Of a stretch of 56,613 nucleotides of DNA, positions 39,899-50,016 are shown piece by piece. Source of the DNA: Agromyces agglutinans (GTDB lineage: Bacteria > Actinomycetota > Actinomycetes > Actinomycetales > Microbacteriaceae); the NCBI RefSeq assembly GCF_009647605.1, contig NZ_WJIF01000015.1, positions 1 to 56,613 of the forward strand. Reading direction: 5' to 3'. The notes under the pieces were generated by a model, which was not told the DNA's origin, did no database searches, and was given only the letters and a program-made list of their open reading frames with translations. Every line of letters starts with the position of its first letter. The stretch's first letter is position 1. Position numbers and translations under genes: made by a program.

Positions 39899-41449
39899 TC
39901 AGCCGGAGGTGACGCGGGCAGCGGGCTCGGAGTCGGCGGCGAACGCCGCGAGCTGCGACGCCTGCTCGGGCGACGCGAGGGCGCGGATGCGAGTGCCCTC
40001 TTCGACGTAGTCGACCGAGAGCACGCGCCCCGACTCGTGCAGGGTCGACACCACGTCGCCGCGGTCGTACGGCACGAGCAGGTCGATCTCGATCGCGGGG
40101 TCGGGCAGCATGCGCCCGATCGTCGCGAGCACCTCGGCCACGCCCTCGCCCGTGCGCGCCGACGCGAACAGCGCGTTCGGCTCCAGCCCCTGGAGCACGA
40201 GCCGGTCTTCGGCGGTCACGAGGTCGGCCTTGTTGAACACCACGAGCTCGGGGATGTCGCGCGCGCCGACCTCGCCGATGACGTCGCGGACCGTCGCGAT
40301 CTGGCCCGCGGGGTCGGGGTGCGCGGCATCGACGACGTGAACGATCAGGTCGGAGTCACCGACCTCCTCGAGCGTCGAGCGGAACGCCTCGACGAGCTGG
40401 TGCGGCAGGTTGCGCACGAACCCGACGGTGTCGGCGAGCGTGTAGACCCGCCCATCGGCGGTCGTGTTGCGCCGGACGGTCGCGTCGAGCGTCGCGAACA
40501 GCGCGTTCTCGACGAGCAGGCCCGCACCGGTCATGCGGTTGAGCAGGCTCGACTTGCCCGCGTTGGTGTACCCCGCGATCGCGACCGACGGCACGGCGTT
40601 GCGGCGGCGGTTGGCCCGCTTCGCCTCGCGCGCGGGCTTCATCCCCGCGATCTGCTTGCGCAGCTTCGCCATGCGCGAGTGGATGCGGCGCCGGTCGAGC
40701 TCGATCTTCGTCTCACCCGGACCGCGGCTGCCCATGCCGGCTCCGCCGGAGCCGACCTGGCCGCCGGCCTGGCGCGACATCGACTCGCCCCAGCCGCGGA
40801 GCCTCGGGAGCAGGTACTCGAGCTGCGCGAGCTCGACCTGCGCCTTGCCCTCTCGGCTCTTCGCGTGCTGGCTGAAGATGTCGAGGATGACCGCCGTGCG
40901 GTCGATGACCTTGACCTTCACCGCGTCTTCGAGGGCACGTCGCTGGCTGGGCGCGAGCTCGGTGTCGGCGACGACGGTGTCGGCGCCGAGCGAGGCGACG
41001 ATGTGCCGGAGCTCCTCGACCTTGCCGCGGCCGAGGTAGGTCGACGGATCGGGATGCGGCCGGCGCTGCAGCACGCCGTCGAGCACCCGCGCGCCCGCGG
41101 TCTCGGCGAGCGCGGCGAGTTCGCGCATCGAATTCTCGGCGTCGTCGAGCGAGCCCTGCGCGTACACGCCGATGAGCACGACGTTCTCGAGCCGCAGCTG
41201 CCGGTACTCGACCTCGGTGACGTCCTCGAGCTCGGTCGACAGCCCGCCGACCCGCCGCAGGGCCGCTCGTTCCTCGCGCTCGAGCTGCTCGCCGTCGACG
41301 GAACCGCCCCACTCCGGGGCATCCGACTCGTGCTTCTGGATGGAGGTGGCGTCGGCCGCACCGAAGCGGGAGATGCCGGCGCGGCTCTCGGCGTTGCGGA
41401 GCACGCGGTCTACGGCGTCGTCGGCGGGGTCGTGCGAAGCGTCGTTCAT
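39899..41449 (-). CDS. hflX: Ribosome-associated GTPase HflX
   Basis: A 516-residue Obg-HflX superfamily GTPase that splits stalled or stressed ribosomes. It has a variable acidic N-terminus (~1-75) and the HflX N-domain (ENVVLIGVYAQG; STYLGRGKVEEL). The glycine-rich linker SGGAGMGSRGPGETKIELDRRR (~234-255) is split by GPGE, then comes G1 GYTNAGKS (293-300). G3 is DTVGFVRNLP and G4 is NKAD. Start ATG 41449. A divergent methyltransferase gene begins 43 nt away. Confidence 0.95.
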   Translation of the reverse strand: MNDASHDPADDAVDRVLRNAESRAGISRFGAADATSIQKHESDAPEWGGSVDGEQLEREERAALRRVGGLSTELEDVTEVEYRQLRLENVVLIGVYAQGSLDDAENSMRELAALAETAGARVLDGVLQRRPHPDPSTYLGRGKVEELRHIVASLGADTVVADTELAPSQRRALEDAVKVKVIDRTAVILDIFSQHAKSREGKAQVELAQLEYLLPRLRGWGESMSRQAGGQVGSGGAGMGSRGPGETKIELDRRRIHSRMAKLRKQIAGMKPAREAKRANRRRNAVPSVAIAGYTNAGKSSLLNRMTGAGLLVENALFATLDATVRRNTTADGRVYTLADTVGFVRNLPHQLVEAFRSTLEEVGDSDLIVHVVDAAHPDPAGQIATVRDVIGEVGARDIPELVVFNKADLVTAEDRLVLQGLEPNALFASARTGEGVAEVLATIGRMLPDPAIEIDLLVPYDRGDVVSTLHESGRVLSVDYVEEGTRIRALASPEQASQLAAFAADSEPAARVTSG

Positions 41450-41457
41450 TGCCCTCA

Positions 41458-41463
41458 AGCCTA
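41458..41463 (-). promoter_or_regulatory. -10 element of hflX
   Basis: TAGGCT, 8 nt before the ATG; the 43-bp gap to the divergent methyltransferase start holds both -10 elements back to back. Confidence 0.4.
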
Positions 41464-41479
41464 CTTCGGATCCGTGCGA

Positions 41480-41485
41480 TAGGTT
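41480..41485 (+). promoter_or_regulatory. -10 element of the RsmC-like gene, leaderless
   Basis: TAGGTT, 6 nt before ATG 41492, in the short divergent region shared with hflX. Confidence 0.5.
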
Positions 41486-41491
41486 CCCGGT

Positions 41492-42100
41492 ATGCCCCAG
41501 GACCACTACTTCTCGTCGAGCCCGGCGGCGCCCGAGGCGCTGCGCGAGATCCGGGTGCGACTCGCCGGTCGCGAGCTCGGCGTGGTCACCGCGCCCGCCG
41601 TGTTCAGCCCCGAGCACGTCGACGGGGGCACCCGCGTGCTGCTCGACACCGTGCCCGCGCCGCCCGCCGCGGGCAACCTGCTCGACCTCGGCAGCGGGTG
41701 GGGTCCGATCGCGCTCACGCTCGCGATGACGTCGCCGGATGCCTCGGTCTGGGCCCTCGACGTCAACGAACGCGCCCTCGACCTCGTGCGACGCAACGCG
41801 GCGCGGCACGGGCTCTCCAACGTCACGGCGACGACCGCCGACGGCATTCCCGCCGGACTCACGTTCGCATCGATCTGGTCGAATCCCCCCATCCGCGTCG
41901 GCAAGGCCGTGCTGCACGGGCTCATGCGAGAGTGGCTGCCCCGGCTCGAAACCGGCGCGTCGGCCTGGCTCGTCGTGCAGAAGCACCTCGGCGCCGACTC
42001 CTTCGAGCGCTGGCTCGCCGCCGAGTTCGCCGACGGCTTCGAGGTGACGCGCGCCGAATCGTCGAAGGGCTTCCGCGTGCTGGAGGTCAGGCGAGGCTGA
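41492..42100 (+). CDS. RsmC-like class I SAM-dependent methyltransferase
   Basis: A 202-residue methyltransferase similar to the catalytic half of RsmC/RlmG rRNA guanine-N2 methyltransferases. Motif I is [16 protein letters not shown], and motif IV is [10 protein letters not shown], the NPP(F/I) signature of enzymes that methylate exocyclic amino groups. The N-terminal [11 protein letters not shown] is typical of the short actinobacterial forms. The rRNA target is inferred. Its last 14 nt overlap the convergent dapF stop. Confidence 0.87.
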   Translation: MPQDHYFSSSPAAPEALREIRVRLAGRELGVVTAPAVFSPEHVDGGTRVLLDTVPAPPAAGNLLDLGSGWGPIALTLAMTSPDASVWALDVNERALDLVRRNAARHGLSNVTATTADGIPAGLTFASIWSNPPIRVGKAVLHGLMREWLPRLETGASAWLVVQKHLGADSFERWLAAEFADGFEVTRAESSKGFRVLEVRRG

Positions 42101-42968
42101 GTACGCCGTCGAAGACGAGCTCGGCGGGCCCCGACAGGGCGACGTGCTCGCCGTCGGCGGCTTCGAACATGCGCACGCCCAGCACTCCCCCTGGCACCTG
42201 CACGCGCCAGTCGTTCGGCGCGCCGCTGCCCGCCCAGTGCCGAACGGCGAGCGCCGATGCGACGGCGCCCGTGCCGCACGAGAGCGTCTCGCCCGAGCCT
42301 CGCTCGTGCACGCGCATACGGATGCGACCGACCCCGTCCTCGACGAGGGGTTCGGCGGGCACCACGAACTCGACGTTCGCGCCGGCATCGGGCACGGGGT
42401 CGAGGATCGGCACGTAGCCGAGGTCGAGCCGTTCGAGCTCCCCGTCGTCGGCCAGGGCGACGACCACGTGCGGGTTGCCGACGTCGATGCCGAGGCCCGG
42501 GCGGGCGACCGGGAGCTCGCGCGCGCGCACGAGCGGCTCGGTGCCGTCGAGGCGCCAGCGGCCCATATCGGCCTGGAACCCGTTCGCTGCGCGGCTCACG
42601 CGCTTCACGCCCGCGCGCGTGCCGATCGCCAGTGCGCCGCCGGCGGGGATCTCGGCGAAGCCCTGGTCGAGCAGGTACGCCGCGTACACGCGGATGCCGT
42701 TGCCGCACATCTCGGACACCGATCCGTCGGCGTTCCAGTAGTCCATGAACCACACGGCAGAAGGGTCCTCGGTGAGCGCCGCGGCACCCGCGTCGAGGTT
42801 GGCCGAGCGCACGGCGCGGATGACGCCGTCGGCTCCCACGCCGAACCGGCGGTCGCACACCGCGGCGATCTGGCCGGGGGTGAGCTCGGTGTCGCCCTCG
42901 GGGTCGGCGAAGAGGACGAAGTCGTTGCCCGTGCCCTGCCCCTTGGTGAACCTCAGATCGAACGGCAT
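42087..42968 (-). CDS. dapF: Diaminopimelate epimerase
   Basis: Converts LL- to meso-diaminopimelate for lysine and peptidoglycan, 293 residues. The two-base mechanism cysteines are C88 (EMCGNGIR) and C231 ([11 protein letters not shown]). [12 protein letters not shown] begins the N-domain. ATG 42968 is 7 nt from a TAGACT hexamer (leaderless). The MFS gene upstream ends only 10 bp before this start, so the dapF promoter lies within the 3' end of that gene. Confidence 0.96.
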   Translation of the reverse strand: MPFDLRFTKGQGTGNDFVLFADPEGDTELTPGQIAAVCDRRFGVGADGVIRAVRSANLDAGAAALTEDPSAVWFMDYWNADGSVSEMCGNGIRVYAAYLLDQGFAEIPAGGALAIGTRAGVKRVSRAANGFQADMGRWRLDGTEPLVRARELPVARPGLGIDVGNPHVVVALADDGELERLDLGYVPILDPVPDAGANVEFVVPAEPLVEDGVGRIRMRVHERGSGETLSCGTGAVASALAVRHWAGSGAPNDWRVQVPGGVLGVRMFEAADGEHVALSGPAELVFDGVLSLA

Positions 42969-42975
42969 GCCGCTC

Positions 42976-42981
42976 AGTCTA
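42976..42981 (-). promoter_or_regulatory. -10 element of dapF, leaderless
   Basis: TAGACT, 7 nt before the dapF ATG; it overlaps the stop codon of the upstream MFS gene. Confidence 0.5.
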
Positions 42982-44271
42982 CGGCCGGCCCCGGGCTGGT
43001 CCGGCGGCCGCCGCCCACGCCAGCAACACGACCGCGACGACCGCTGCCGCCGTCGCGACGGCGCCGAATCCCGCGAGCTGGAGCACGGTGCCGGAGGCCG
43101 CCGCACCGCCGGCGGCCGCGACCCCCATGCCGACCTCGCCCCACCCCTCGCGACGCAGTCGCACGCGCTCGTCGGCGTCCCGCGAGAGCACCGCGCTGCC
43201 CGCGACGAGCGACAGGTTCCAGCCGAGGCCGATCAGCACGACCGCGATCGCGACACCCGGAACCGACTGCGGAGCGCCGGTCGCGAGGCACGCGGCTGCG
43301 GCGAGCACCACGGCGCCGATGCACGCGACGACCTCGGCTCCCCACCGCTCGACGAGCGCCCCCGAGAGGGGCGAAGGGGCGAACATCGCCGCGATATGGG
43401 CAGAGATCAGCACGCCGACCGAGGCGAGGTCGACGTGCAGGTGGCCGAGGTGCACCGGAAGCACGGCCATGACCGTCACCATCACGACGTTCGCGAGCGA
43501 GAGCACGCCGATGCCGACGATCGAGTCCCGTCGGCTCGCCGTCGACGAGCGCCCCGGCGCCGACGTGGCAGCGGCAACGGCGACCGCGTCCGCCGTGGCG
43601 TCCGCCGCGGCATCCGTCATCGGCGACGACTCGTCGCGACGCTGCGGCGCGACCGAGCGGCGCGGCGCCGACCGGAACAGCTCGGCGGCCGCGACGGCGA
43701 ACCCGACGGCGCCCAGCACGAAGCAGCCCGCCAGCGGCGGCAGGCCGACCGCGCGACCGGCGGCATCGCTCGGTTCGAGGAGCAGCGGTCCGAGCACCGC
43801 TCCGACCGACGTGGCGACCAGGAGGCGCGTCAGCGCCCGCACCCGGTTCGCGGGCGCCGCGCGCTCGGCCGCGGCATAGCGGCTGAGCATGACCACGGCG
43901 TTGCCGGCGCCGAAGAGCAGGCTGCCGAGGAGCATCGCGACGATCGCGCCCGCGATCGCGGAGACCACCACCGCGGCCGCGCCGAAGGCACCCGCGATCG
44001 CTCCCCACGCGAGCGCCCTCGCGCGGCCGCCCCCACGCGACGCTGGGCTGATCACGAGCGCCGCGATCGCCGTGCCGACCACGATCATCGCCTGCGGCCA
44101 CCCGGCGTACCACGTCGCGCCGCCGAGCCGCTCGGCGAGGAGCGCGCCCGCGGTGCCCGCGACGGCGTTGGCGAGCGCCCCGATCATCGCCGCGGCCGAC
44201 AGCCAGCCGATGCCGCGGCCGCGCGTCACGGGCCGGTTCGAGGTGTCCTGGACGACGGGTTCCGGAGTCAT
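42979..44271 (-). CDS. MFS transporter
   Basis: A 430-residue membrane protein with about 12 hydrophobic segments in two groups of six, split by a central cytoplasmic loop (~205-250) rich in Arg, Ser and Ala. It resembles drug/metabolite exporters of the major facilitator superfamily; no substrate motif is decisive. ATG 44271 is chosen over ATG 44280 because the -10 hexamer TACCAT covers the latter and lies 7 nt from the former. It is divergent to an Lrp/AsnC-type regulator, suggesting an amino acid or amino-acid-like export substrate (inference). Confidence 0.83.
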   Translation of the reverse strand: MTPEPVVQDTSNRPVTRGRGIGWLSAAAMIGALANAVAGTAGALLAERLGGATWYAGWPQAMIVVGTAIAALVISPASRGGGRARALAWGAIAGAFGAAAVVVSAIAGAIVAMLLGSLLFGAGNAVVMLSRYAAAERAAPANRVRALTRLLVATSVGAVLGPLLLEPSDAAGRAVGLPPLAGCFVLGAVGFAVAAAELFRSAPRRSVAPQRRDESSPMTDAAADATADAVAVAAATSAPGRSSTASRRDSIVGIGVLSLANVVMVTVMAVLPVHLGHLHVDLASVGVLISAHIAAMFAPSPLSGALVERWGAEVVACIGAVVLAAAACLATGAPQSVPGVAIAVVLIGLGWNLSLVAGSAVLSRDADERVRLRREGWGEVGMGVAAAGGAAASGTVLQLAGFGAVATAAAVVAVVLLAWAAAAGPARGRP

Positions 44272-44278
44272 GCGGATC

Positions 44279-44307
44279 ATGGTAGGAAGGTGCGCGAACG
44301 CCGTGAA
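44279..44307 (-). promoter_or_regulatory. Promoter of the MFS gene, leaderless
   Basis: TTCACG (44302-44307), 17-bp spacer, TACCAT (44279-44284), 7 nt to ATG 44271. Confidence 0.55.
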
Positions 44308-44338
44308 TGGCCGTCGAGCACCCGTTCCCGTCGATCAG

Positions 44339-44357
44339 ATCGCGTTCGCAACGCGAT
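44339..44357. promoter_or_regulatory. 19-bp palindromic operator candidate
   Basis: ATCGCGTT, a 3-bp centre CGC, then AACGCGAT: a perfect 8+8 inverted repeat 14 bp upstream of the Lrp-type gene and ~32 bp upstream of the divergent MFS -35. The position suits autoregulation and control of the exporter. Confidence 0.55.
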
Positions 44358-44371
44358 GGGAGCGTGACACG

Positions 44372-44887
44372 ATGCGATCGTACGAGCCCGACGAGACCGA
44401 CTGGGCGATCCTGCGCGAACTGCAGGCCGACGCCCGGCTCTCGTACAACGAGATCGGGCGCCGCATCCCGCTCTCGGCGCCGTCGGTGGCCGAGCGCGTG
44501 CGGCGGCTCGAGGCGCACGGCATCATCACCGGCTACTCGGCCGACGTCGACCCGGCCCGCGTCGGTCAGGAGGTCACCGCCTACATCCACCTGCGCTGCG
44601 ATTCCGGCAGGTGCCTGCTGAAGACCGCCGACCCCGACGAGTACCCCGAGATCGTCGAGATCCACAAGCTCGCCGGCCGGCACTGCACGCTGCTTCGCGT
44701 GCGAGTCGCGTCGATGGCGCACTTCGAGGGGCTCTCCGAGCGCATCGGCACGCACGGGCCGATCGAGACGACGATGGTGATGTCCACGCCGTTCGCGCGC
44801 GGGGAGGTGCGCCCGACTCCCCCGCCGCGCCCGGTCACGACGGGCGACCGCTGGTGGAACGCCGGAGAGGCATCCGAGCAGGGCTGA
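44372..44887 (+). CDS. Lrp/AsnC family transcriptional regulator
   Basis: A 171-residue regulator: an N-terminal helix-turn-helix (ETDWAILRELQADARLSYN with RIPLSAPSVAERVRRLEAHG, ~8-55) followed by a RAM/AsnC ligand domain (~70-150), and a Pro/Arg tail. This family senses amino acids and forms octamers. It carries the usual GRHCTLLRVRVAS-type strand. It is divergent to the MFS gene with a palindrome between them. ATG 44372 has a weak GGGAG site. Confidence 0.88.
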   Translation: MRSYEPDETDWAILRELQADARLSYNEIGRRIPLSAPSVAERVRRLEAHGIITGYSADVDPARVGQEVTAYIHLRCDSGRCLLKTADPDEYPEIVEIHKLAGRHCTLLRVRVASMAHFEGLSERIGTHGPIETTMVMSTPFARGEVRPTPPPRPVTTGDRWWNAGEASEQG

Positions 44888-44916
44888 CCGCGCCGGTACC
44901 GGTCGGGCGCGCCTGC

Positions 44917-45837
44917 TCAGCCGAGCTCGACCTGTCGTGCGAGCTCCGCGGCCAGCGCTCCACGATCGTCGGCATCGACGACGGACTGGTCGGGATACCG
45001 CTTGAACCAGCTGACCTGGCGCCTCGCGTACGTCCGCGTGAGCTGCTGCGTCTGCGCGATCGCGTCGGCGCGAGGCATCCGGCCGTGGAGCTCCGCGAGC
45101 GCCTGCGCGTACCCGATCGCGCGCCGGGCGGTCACGCCGCGCTCGATGCCGGCTGGGATCAGCGCCTCGGCCTCGTCGACGAGGCCGTCGCGCCACATCT
45201 GCTCGACGCGCCGGTCGAGCCGGTCGACGAGCACGCCGCGATCGCTGCGGAGGTGCACGACCCGGTGCGGATGCCACGCCACGGGCTCGTCGGGCAGGCG
45301 TGCCGCCTTCGGCTCGCCGGTGAGCTCGATCACCTCGAGCGCGCGCACGATCCGGCGCCCGTTCGCGGCGTCGACGCCCGCCGCCGTCTCGGGATCGATG
45401 CCGCGCAGGCGCGCGTGCAGCAGGCCGGGCCCGAGCTCGGCGAGCTCGGCCTCGAGTCGTGCGCGGATCGCGGCGTCGGTGCCGGGGAACCGGAAGTCGT
45501 GGATGGCGCTCGACACGTAGAGCCCCGAGCCGCCGACGAGGAGCGCGACGGCGCCGGATGCCTCGATGCGCTCGATCTCGGCGCGCGCGGCCGCCTGGTA
45601 CGCGGCCGCCGACGCCTCCTCGGTGACGTCGAGGACGTCGAGCAACGCGTGCGGGATGCCGCGGCGCTCGGCCACCGGCAGTTTCGCCGTGCCGATGTCC
45701 ATGCCGCGATAGAGCTGCATCGCGTCGGCGTTGACGATCTCGGCCGGGCGGCCGGCGCGTCCGAACGACTCGGCGAGGTCGAGCGCGAAGGCCGACTTGC
45801 CGGTGCCCGTGGCGCCGACGATCGCGATGAGGGTCAC
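44917..45837 (-). CDS. miaA: tRNA dimethylallyltransferase
   Basis: Adds the isopentenyl group to A37 of tRNAs reading UNN codons, 306 residues. The P-loop GATGTGKS is at 8-15; DIGTAKLP and the VGGSGLYV segment are family marks. Start GTG 45837 comes 1 nt after the miaB stop, so the two enzymes of the same modification (isopentenyl, then methylthio) are translated together. It converges on the Lrp-type gene. Confidence 0.95.
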   Translation of the reverse strand: MTLIAIVGATGTGKSAFALDLAESFGRAGRPAEIVNADAMQLYRGMDIGTAKLPVAERRGIPHALLDVLDVTEEASAAAYQAAARAEIERIEASGAVALLVGGSGLYVSSAIHDFRFPGTDAAIRARLEAELAELGPGLLHARLRGIDPETAAGVDAANGRRIVRALEVIELTGEPKAARLPDEPVAWHPHRVVHLRSDRGVLVDRLDRRVEQMWRDGLVDEAEALIPAGIERGVTARRAIGYAQALAELHGRMPRADAIAQTQQLTRTYARRQVSWFKRYPDQSVVDADDRGALAAELARQVELG

Positions 45838-45838
45838 G

Positions 45839-47431
45839 TCAGCGCTGGGCGTCTGTGGGGTCGTAGATCGGCATGGTGCCGACGCCCGGGGCAACGAGCG
45901 GCTCGCGGGCGACCCGGATGGTCGGCAGTCCGAGCGACACGCGGCCGGCTTCGGCGGGTGCGGCGCCGGGAGCCGCGGGCACCCCGCAGCTCTCGGCCTG
46001 CTGGCGATCCCACGCGTCGCCCGCGCGCGTGCGTCGCACCGCGAGCGGCGCGTCGTCGGTCGAGTCGGCGATGAGGTGGAACGGGGCGGCCTCGGTGATC
46101 GTCACCGACACGACGTCGCCGGGACGCGGCACTGCGGACCCCTCGGGCACCTCGAAGTGCACGAGCCGGCTGTCTTCGGCGCGGCCGCTCATGCGATGGG
46201 TCGCCGCGTCCTTCTTGCCCTCGCCGGTCGCGACGAGGACCTCGACGGGCTGCCCGATGAGCCGCTGGTTCTCCTCCCAGGAGATGCGCTCCTGCAGGGC
46301 CACGAGCCGCTCGTAGCGCTCCTGCACGACCTCCTTCGGGATCTGGTCCTCCATCGTCGCGGCCGGGGTGCCGGGCCGGATCGAGTACTGGAACGTGAAC
46401 GCCGACGCGAACCGTGCGGCCTCGACGACGCGCAGCGTCTCCTGGAAGTCGGCCTCGGTCTCGCCCGGGAAGCCGACGATGATGTCGGTGGAGATCGCGG
46501 CGTTCGGGATCCTCGCGCGCACGCGGTCGAGGATGCCGAGGAACTTCTCGCTCCGGTACGAGCGCCGCATCGCCTTCAGCACGCGGTCGGAGCCCGACTG
46601 CAACGGCATATGCAGCTGCGGCATGACGCTCGGGGTCTCGGCCATCGCGTCGATGACGTCGTCGGTGAAGGCGGCCGGGTGCGGGCTCGTGAACCGGATC
46701 CGCTCGAGGCCCTCGATGCTTCCGGCGGCACGCAGCAGCTTGCCGAACGCCTGCCGGTCGCCGAACTCGACCCCGTAGGAGTTCACGTTCTGGCCGAGCA
46801 GCGTGACCTCGATCGCGCCGTCGTCGACGAGCGCCTGGACCTCGGCGAGGATGTCGCCCGGCCGGCGGTCCTTCTCCTTGCCGCGCAACGCGGGCACGAT
46901 GCAGAAGGTGCAGGTGTTGTTGCAGCCGACCGAGATCGACACCCAGCCGCTGTAGCTGGAGTCGCGCTTGGTGGGCAGCGTCGAGGGGAACACCTCGAGG
47001 GCGTCGAGGATCTCGAGCTGCGCCTCGTCGTTGTGCCGGGCACGCTCGAGCAGGCTCGGCAGGGAGCCCATGTTGTGCGTGCCGAACACCACGTCGACCC
47101 ACGGGGCCTTCTCGAGGATGACGTTCTTGTCCTTCTGGGCGAGGCAGCCGCCGACGGCGATCTGCATGCCCGCGTGGCGTCGCTTGACGCTCGCGAGGTG
47201 GCCGAGGTTGCCGTAGAGCTTGTTGTCGGCGTTCTCGCGCACCGCGCAGGTGTTGATCACCACGACGTCGGGCTCCGCGCCGTTGGCGGGCACGTAGCCG
47301 GCCGCCTCGAGCGACCCGGAGAGACGCTCGGAGTCGTGCACGTTCATCTGGCAGCCGAACGTGCGCACCTCGTAGGTGCGTGGCGCGGCGTCATCGACCT
47401 CGACCGGCGAGGCCTCTCGGAGGGTGCTCAT
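45839..47431 (-). CDS. miaB: tRNA-2-methylthio-N6-dimethylallyladenosine synthase
   Basis: Radical SAM methylthiotransferase, 530 residues. The N-terminal MTTase domain has iron-sulfur cysteines C27, C62 and C96. The radical SAM cluster C170/C174/C177 is in GCNNTCTFC, and the TRAM domain is at ~385-455. A ~60-residue C-terminal extension with Ala/Pro-rich sequence is beyond the usual end of MiaB. It follows recX on the same strand after a 92-bp gap that holds its own promoter. Confidence 0.95.
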   Translation of the reverse strand: MSTLREASPVEVDDAAPRTYEVRTFGCQMNVHDSERLSGSLEAAGYVPANGAEPDVVVINTCAVRENADNKLYGNLGHLASVKRRHAGMQIAVGGCLAQKDKNVILEKAPWVDVVFGTHNMGSLPSLLERARHNDEAQLEILDALEVFPSTLPTKRDSSYSGWVSISVGCNNTCTFCIVPALRGKEKDRRPGDILAEVQALVDDGAIEVTLLGQNVNSYGVEFGDRQAFGKLLRAAGSIEGLERIRFTSPHPAAFTDDVIDAMAETPSVMPQLHMPLQSGSDRVLKAMRRSYRSEKFLGILDRVRARIPNAAISTDIIVGFPGETEADFQETLRVVEAARFASAFTFQYSIRPGTPAATMEDQIPKEVVQERYERLVALQERISWEENQRLIGQPVEVLVATGEGKKDAATHRMSGRAEDSRLVHFEVPEGSAVPRPGDVVSVTITEAAPFHLIADSTDDAPLAVRRTRAGDAWDRQQAESCGVPAAPGAAPAEAGRVSLGLPTIRVAREPLVAPGVGTMPIYDPTDAQR

Positions 47432-47433
47432 GA

Positions 47434-47484
47434 TCGAACCAGTGTACGTTCGATCGCCGCGACGTTCGATCGTGGGGCGTTCGA
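47434..47484. promoter_or_regulatory. Inverted and repeated GTTCGA sites at the miaB promoter
   Basis: TCGAAC (47434-47439) and GTTCGA (47448-47453) flank the miaB -10; two more GTTCGA copies follow at 47464 and 47479, spaced 15-16 bp. The half-sites match LexA, but the 8-bp spacing does not. Confidence 0.35.
47441..47446 (-). promoter_or_regulatory. -10 element of miaB
   Basis: TACACT, 9 nt before the miaB ATG; the mRNA would be leaderless or nearly so. Confidence 0.45.
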
Positions 47485-47523
47485 CCGGTCGACCGCCGAG
47501 CACCCGATGTGAGCTGCGACTGG

Positions 47524-48273
47524 TCAGCCGCGATCGCCCGGGAGAGCCGCCGCCACGGCCTCGCGGATCACCTCGGACGGATAGCCGCGCCGCTGCAGGA
47601 ACGCCGTCAGCCGGCGCGTGGCGACGGCGCGGTCGAGCCCGCCGAGTTGGCGGGCACGCCGCTGGGCGACCTGGACGGCGTTCTCGCGCTCGAGTTCGGG
47701 GTCGATCTCGTCGAGCGCCGCTCGCGCGGCGGAGGGGTCGACGCCGCGCCGGCCGAGTTCGGCGAGGATCGCGCCGCTGCCCTTGCCGCGCCGCACCGCG
47801 CTCGTGTGGACGACCTGCTCGGCGAGCCGGGCGTCGTCGAGGTAGCCGAGCCGTTCGTAGCGCTCGATCCATTCCTCGACCTCGGCGTCGTCGAGCCCGT
47901 GCTCGACGAGCACCGCACGCACCTCGGAGACCGACAGTGAGGAGCGGCGCAGCCGCGAGACGACGAGCCGATCGATGCGGGCGTCGCGCTCGGCGCCGGT
48001 CTCGTCGCGCTGCCGGTCGGAGCCGTCGTCGGCCGGTCCGTCGTCGGCGAGGCCGGCAGCTGCAGCACCGATGTCGACGGGCGGGCGCCCCGATCCGCGG
48101 TACCGGCCCTTCGCGGCCGAGCGTCGCCCGGTCGCGGACGGCTCGGCCCACGGCAGGTAGCTGACCGGGGCCAGCCGCGCATCGCCCGCAGCGCCCTCGG
48201 ACCCTGCGGCACCGTCGCGCCCTGCGGCACCTTCAGGCCCTCTCGCCTGCTCGTCTGGCGACCATTCGTGCAC
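47524..48273 (-). CDS. recX: Regulatory protein RecX
   Basis: Modulates RecA filaments. The 249-residue protein has a ~95-residue disordered N-terminus (Gly/Ala/Asp-rich) and then the RecX three-helix repeats: [35 protein letters not shown] and [16 protein letters not shown]. The GTG start at 48273 follows a GGAGGAG site at 7 nt. It lies 69 nt after recA with a strong hairpin between them, so recX probably depends on readthrough. Confidence 0.9.
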   Translation of the reverse strand: MHEWSPDEQARGPEGAAGRDGAAGSEGAAGDARLAPVSYLPWAEPSATGRRSAAKGRYRGSGRPPVDIGAAAAGLADDGPADDGSDRQRDETGAERDARIDRLVVSRLRRSSLSVSEVRAVLVEHGLDDAEVEEWIERYERLGYLDDARLAEQVVHTSAVRRGKGSGAILAELGRRGVDPSAARAALDEIDPELERENAVQVAQRRARQLGGLDRAVATRRLTAFLQRRGYPSEVIREAVAAALPGDRG

Positions 48274-48305
48274 TGGTGCTCCTCCCCCGGAAATCACGGA
48301 TCGAG

Positions 48306-48339
48306 ACCGCGGCGCGTCGGCGGACCGACGCGCCGCGGT
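48306..48339 (-). terminator. recA-recX intercistronic hairpin
   Basis: A perfect 15-bp stem (48306-48320 with 48325-48339) with a 4-nt loop, immediately after recA. It is expected to end most recA transcripts and let only some reach recX. Confidence 0.75.
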
Positions 48340-48342
48340 GAC

Positions 48343-49413
<1,071 letters not shown>

Positions 49414-49594
49414 GTGCTGGCTCCTTCGATGCTGGTGCGGCTGCCTCTAGGCTGTCGCCTTCACGGTGACCCGTTCCTGGCGACAAGGCGGTTGGGATTG
49501 CTTCCGACGACTCCGACCGTATGGCCGGCCACCGACATCGCACCGGGCGAGCCGGAGGATGTGGACGGTGTCGTCGTGGCATCCGCTGTGCAGG

Positions 49595-49600
49595 AGCCTA
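49595..49600 (-). promoter_or_regulatory. -10 element of recA
   Basis: TAGGCT; the LexA box at 49611-49624 lies 10 bp upstream, over the spacer/-35, as expected for a repressed SOS promoter. Confidence 0.5.
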
Positions 49601-49610
49601 CGCGTTCGAC

Positions 49611-49624
49611 CGAACGCATGTTCG
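49611..49624. promoter_or_regulatory. LexA box of recA
   Basis: CGAACGCATGTTCG, a full match to the actinobacterial SOS consensus CGAAC-N4-GTTCG. Confidence 0.85.
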
Positions 49625-49641
49625 AACGCGCACCGGCGTGT

Positions 49642-49655
49642 CGAACACGTCTTCG
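49642..49655. promoter_or_regulatory. Second, imperfect LexA box upstream of recA
   Basis: CGAACACGTCTTCG, one mismatch from the consensus, 31 bp from the first box and just before the DUF3046 stop. It could allow cooperative binding. Confidence 0.4.
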
Positions 49656-49680
49656 GCGACTGCGGCCAGCGCGATCGTCG

Positions 49681-49911
49681 TCAGCGATCGCGGCCCGGCT
49701 CGCGCTGGCCGACCCCGTGGCGGCGCTCGACCGGGACGTCCGTCGCCTCGCAGAGCGCGAGCCAGACCTCACGCGGCGGCACACCGGCGGCGAGGGCCTC
49801 GCGTGCGGTGCGGCCGCCGAGCGCCTCCATCGTCAGGTCGCGCAGCAGCGCCCCGGCGTAGCCCGCGCCGAACTCGGTCTCGACCGCGATCTGGAACTCA
49901 CTGCGCTTCAC
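49681..49911 (-). CDS. DUF3046 domain protein
   Basis: A 76-residue protein matching the small actinobacterial DUF3046 family found just upstream of recA: MKRSEFQIAVETEFG, AGALLRDLTMEALGGRTAREAL and VWLALCEATDVP. Function unknown. The GTG start at 49911 gives the family N-terminus. It lies between clgR (with a terminator) and the recA SOS boxes. Confidence 0.85.
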   Translation of the reverse strand: MKRSEFQIAVETEFGAGYAGALLRDLTMEALGGRTAREALAAGVPPREVWLALCEATDVPVERRHGVGQREPGRDR

Positions 49912-49971
49912 ATCGGCCTCCCGGGCGCGAACCTTCGAACACGAACCTCGGCACCTCCGCACGGGACACGA

Positions 49972-49999
49972 CGACGGCCGGTCTTCCGACCGGCCGTCG
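49972..49999 (-). terminator. clgR terminator
   Basis: A perfect 12-bp inverted repeat (49972-49983 with 49988-49999) with a 4-nt loop, starting 17 bp after the clgR stop. Confidence 0.75.
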
Positions 50000-50016
50000 C
50001 CATCGAATCCTGTGGG

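Noticed and set aside
40713..41361. Long minus-strand ORFs inside hflX in alternative frames
   Set aside because: They are shadows of the third-position GC bias of hflX, which carries clear GTPase motifs in the other frame.
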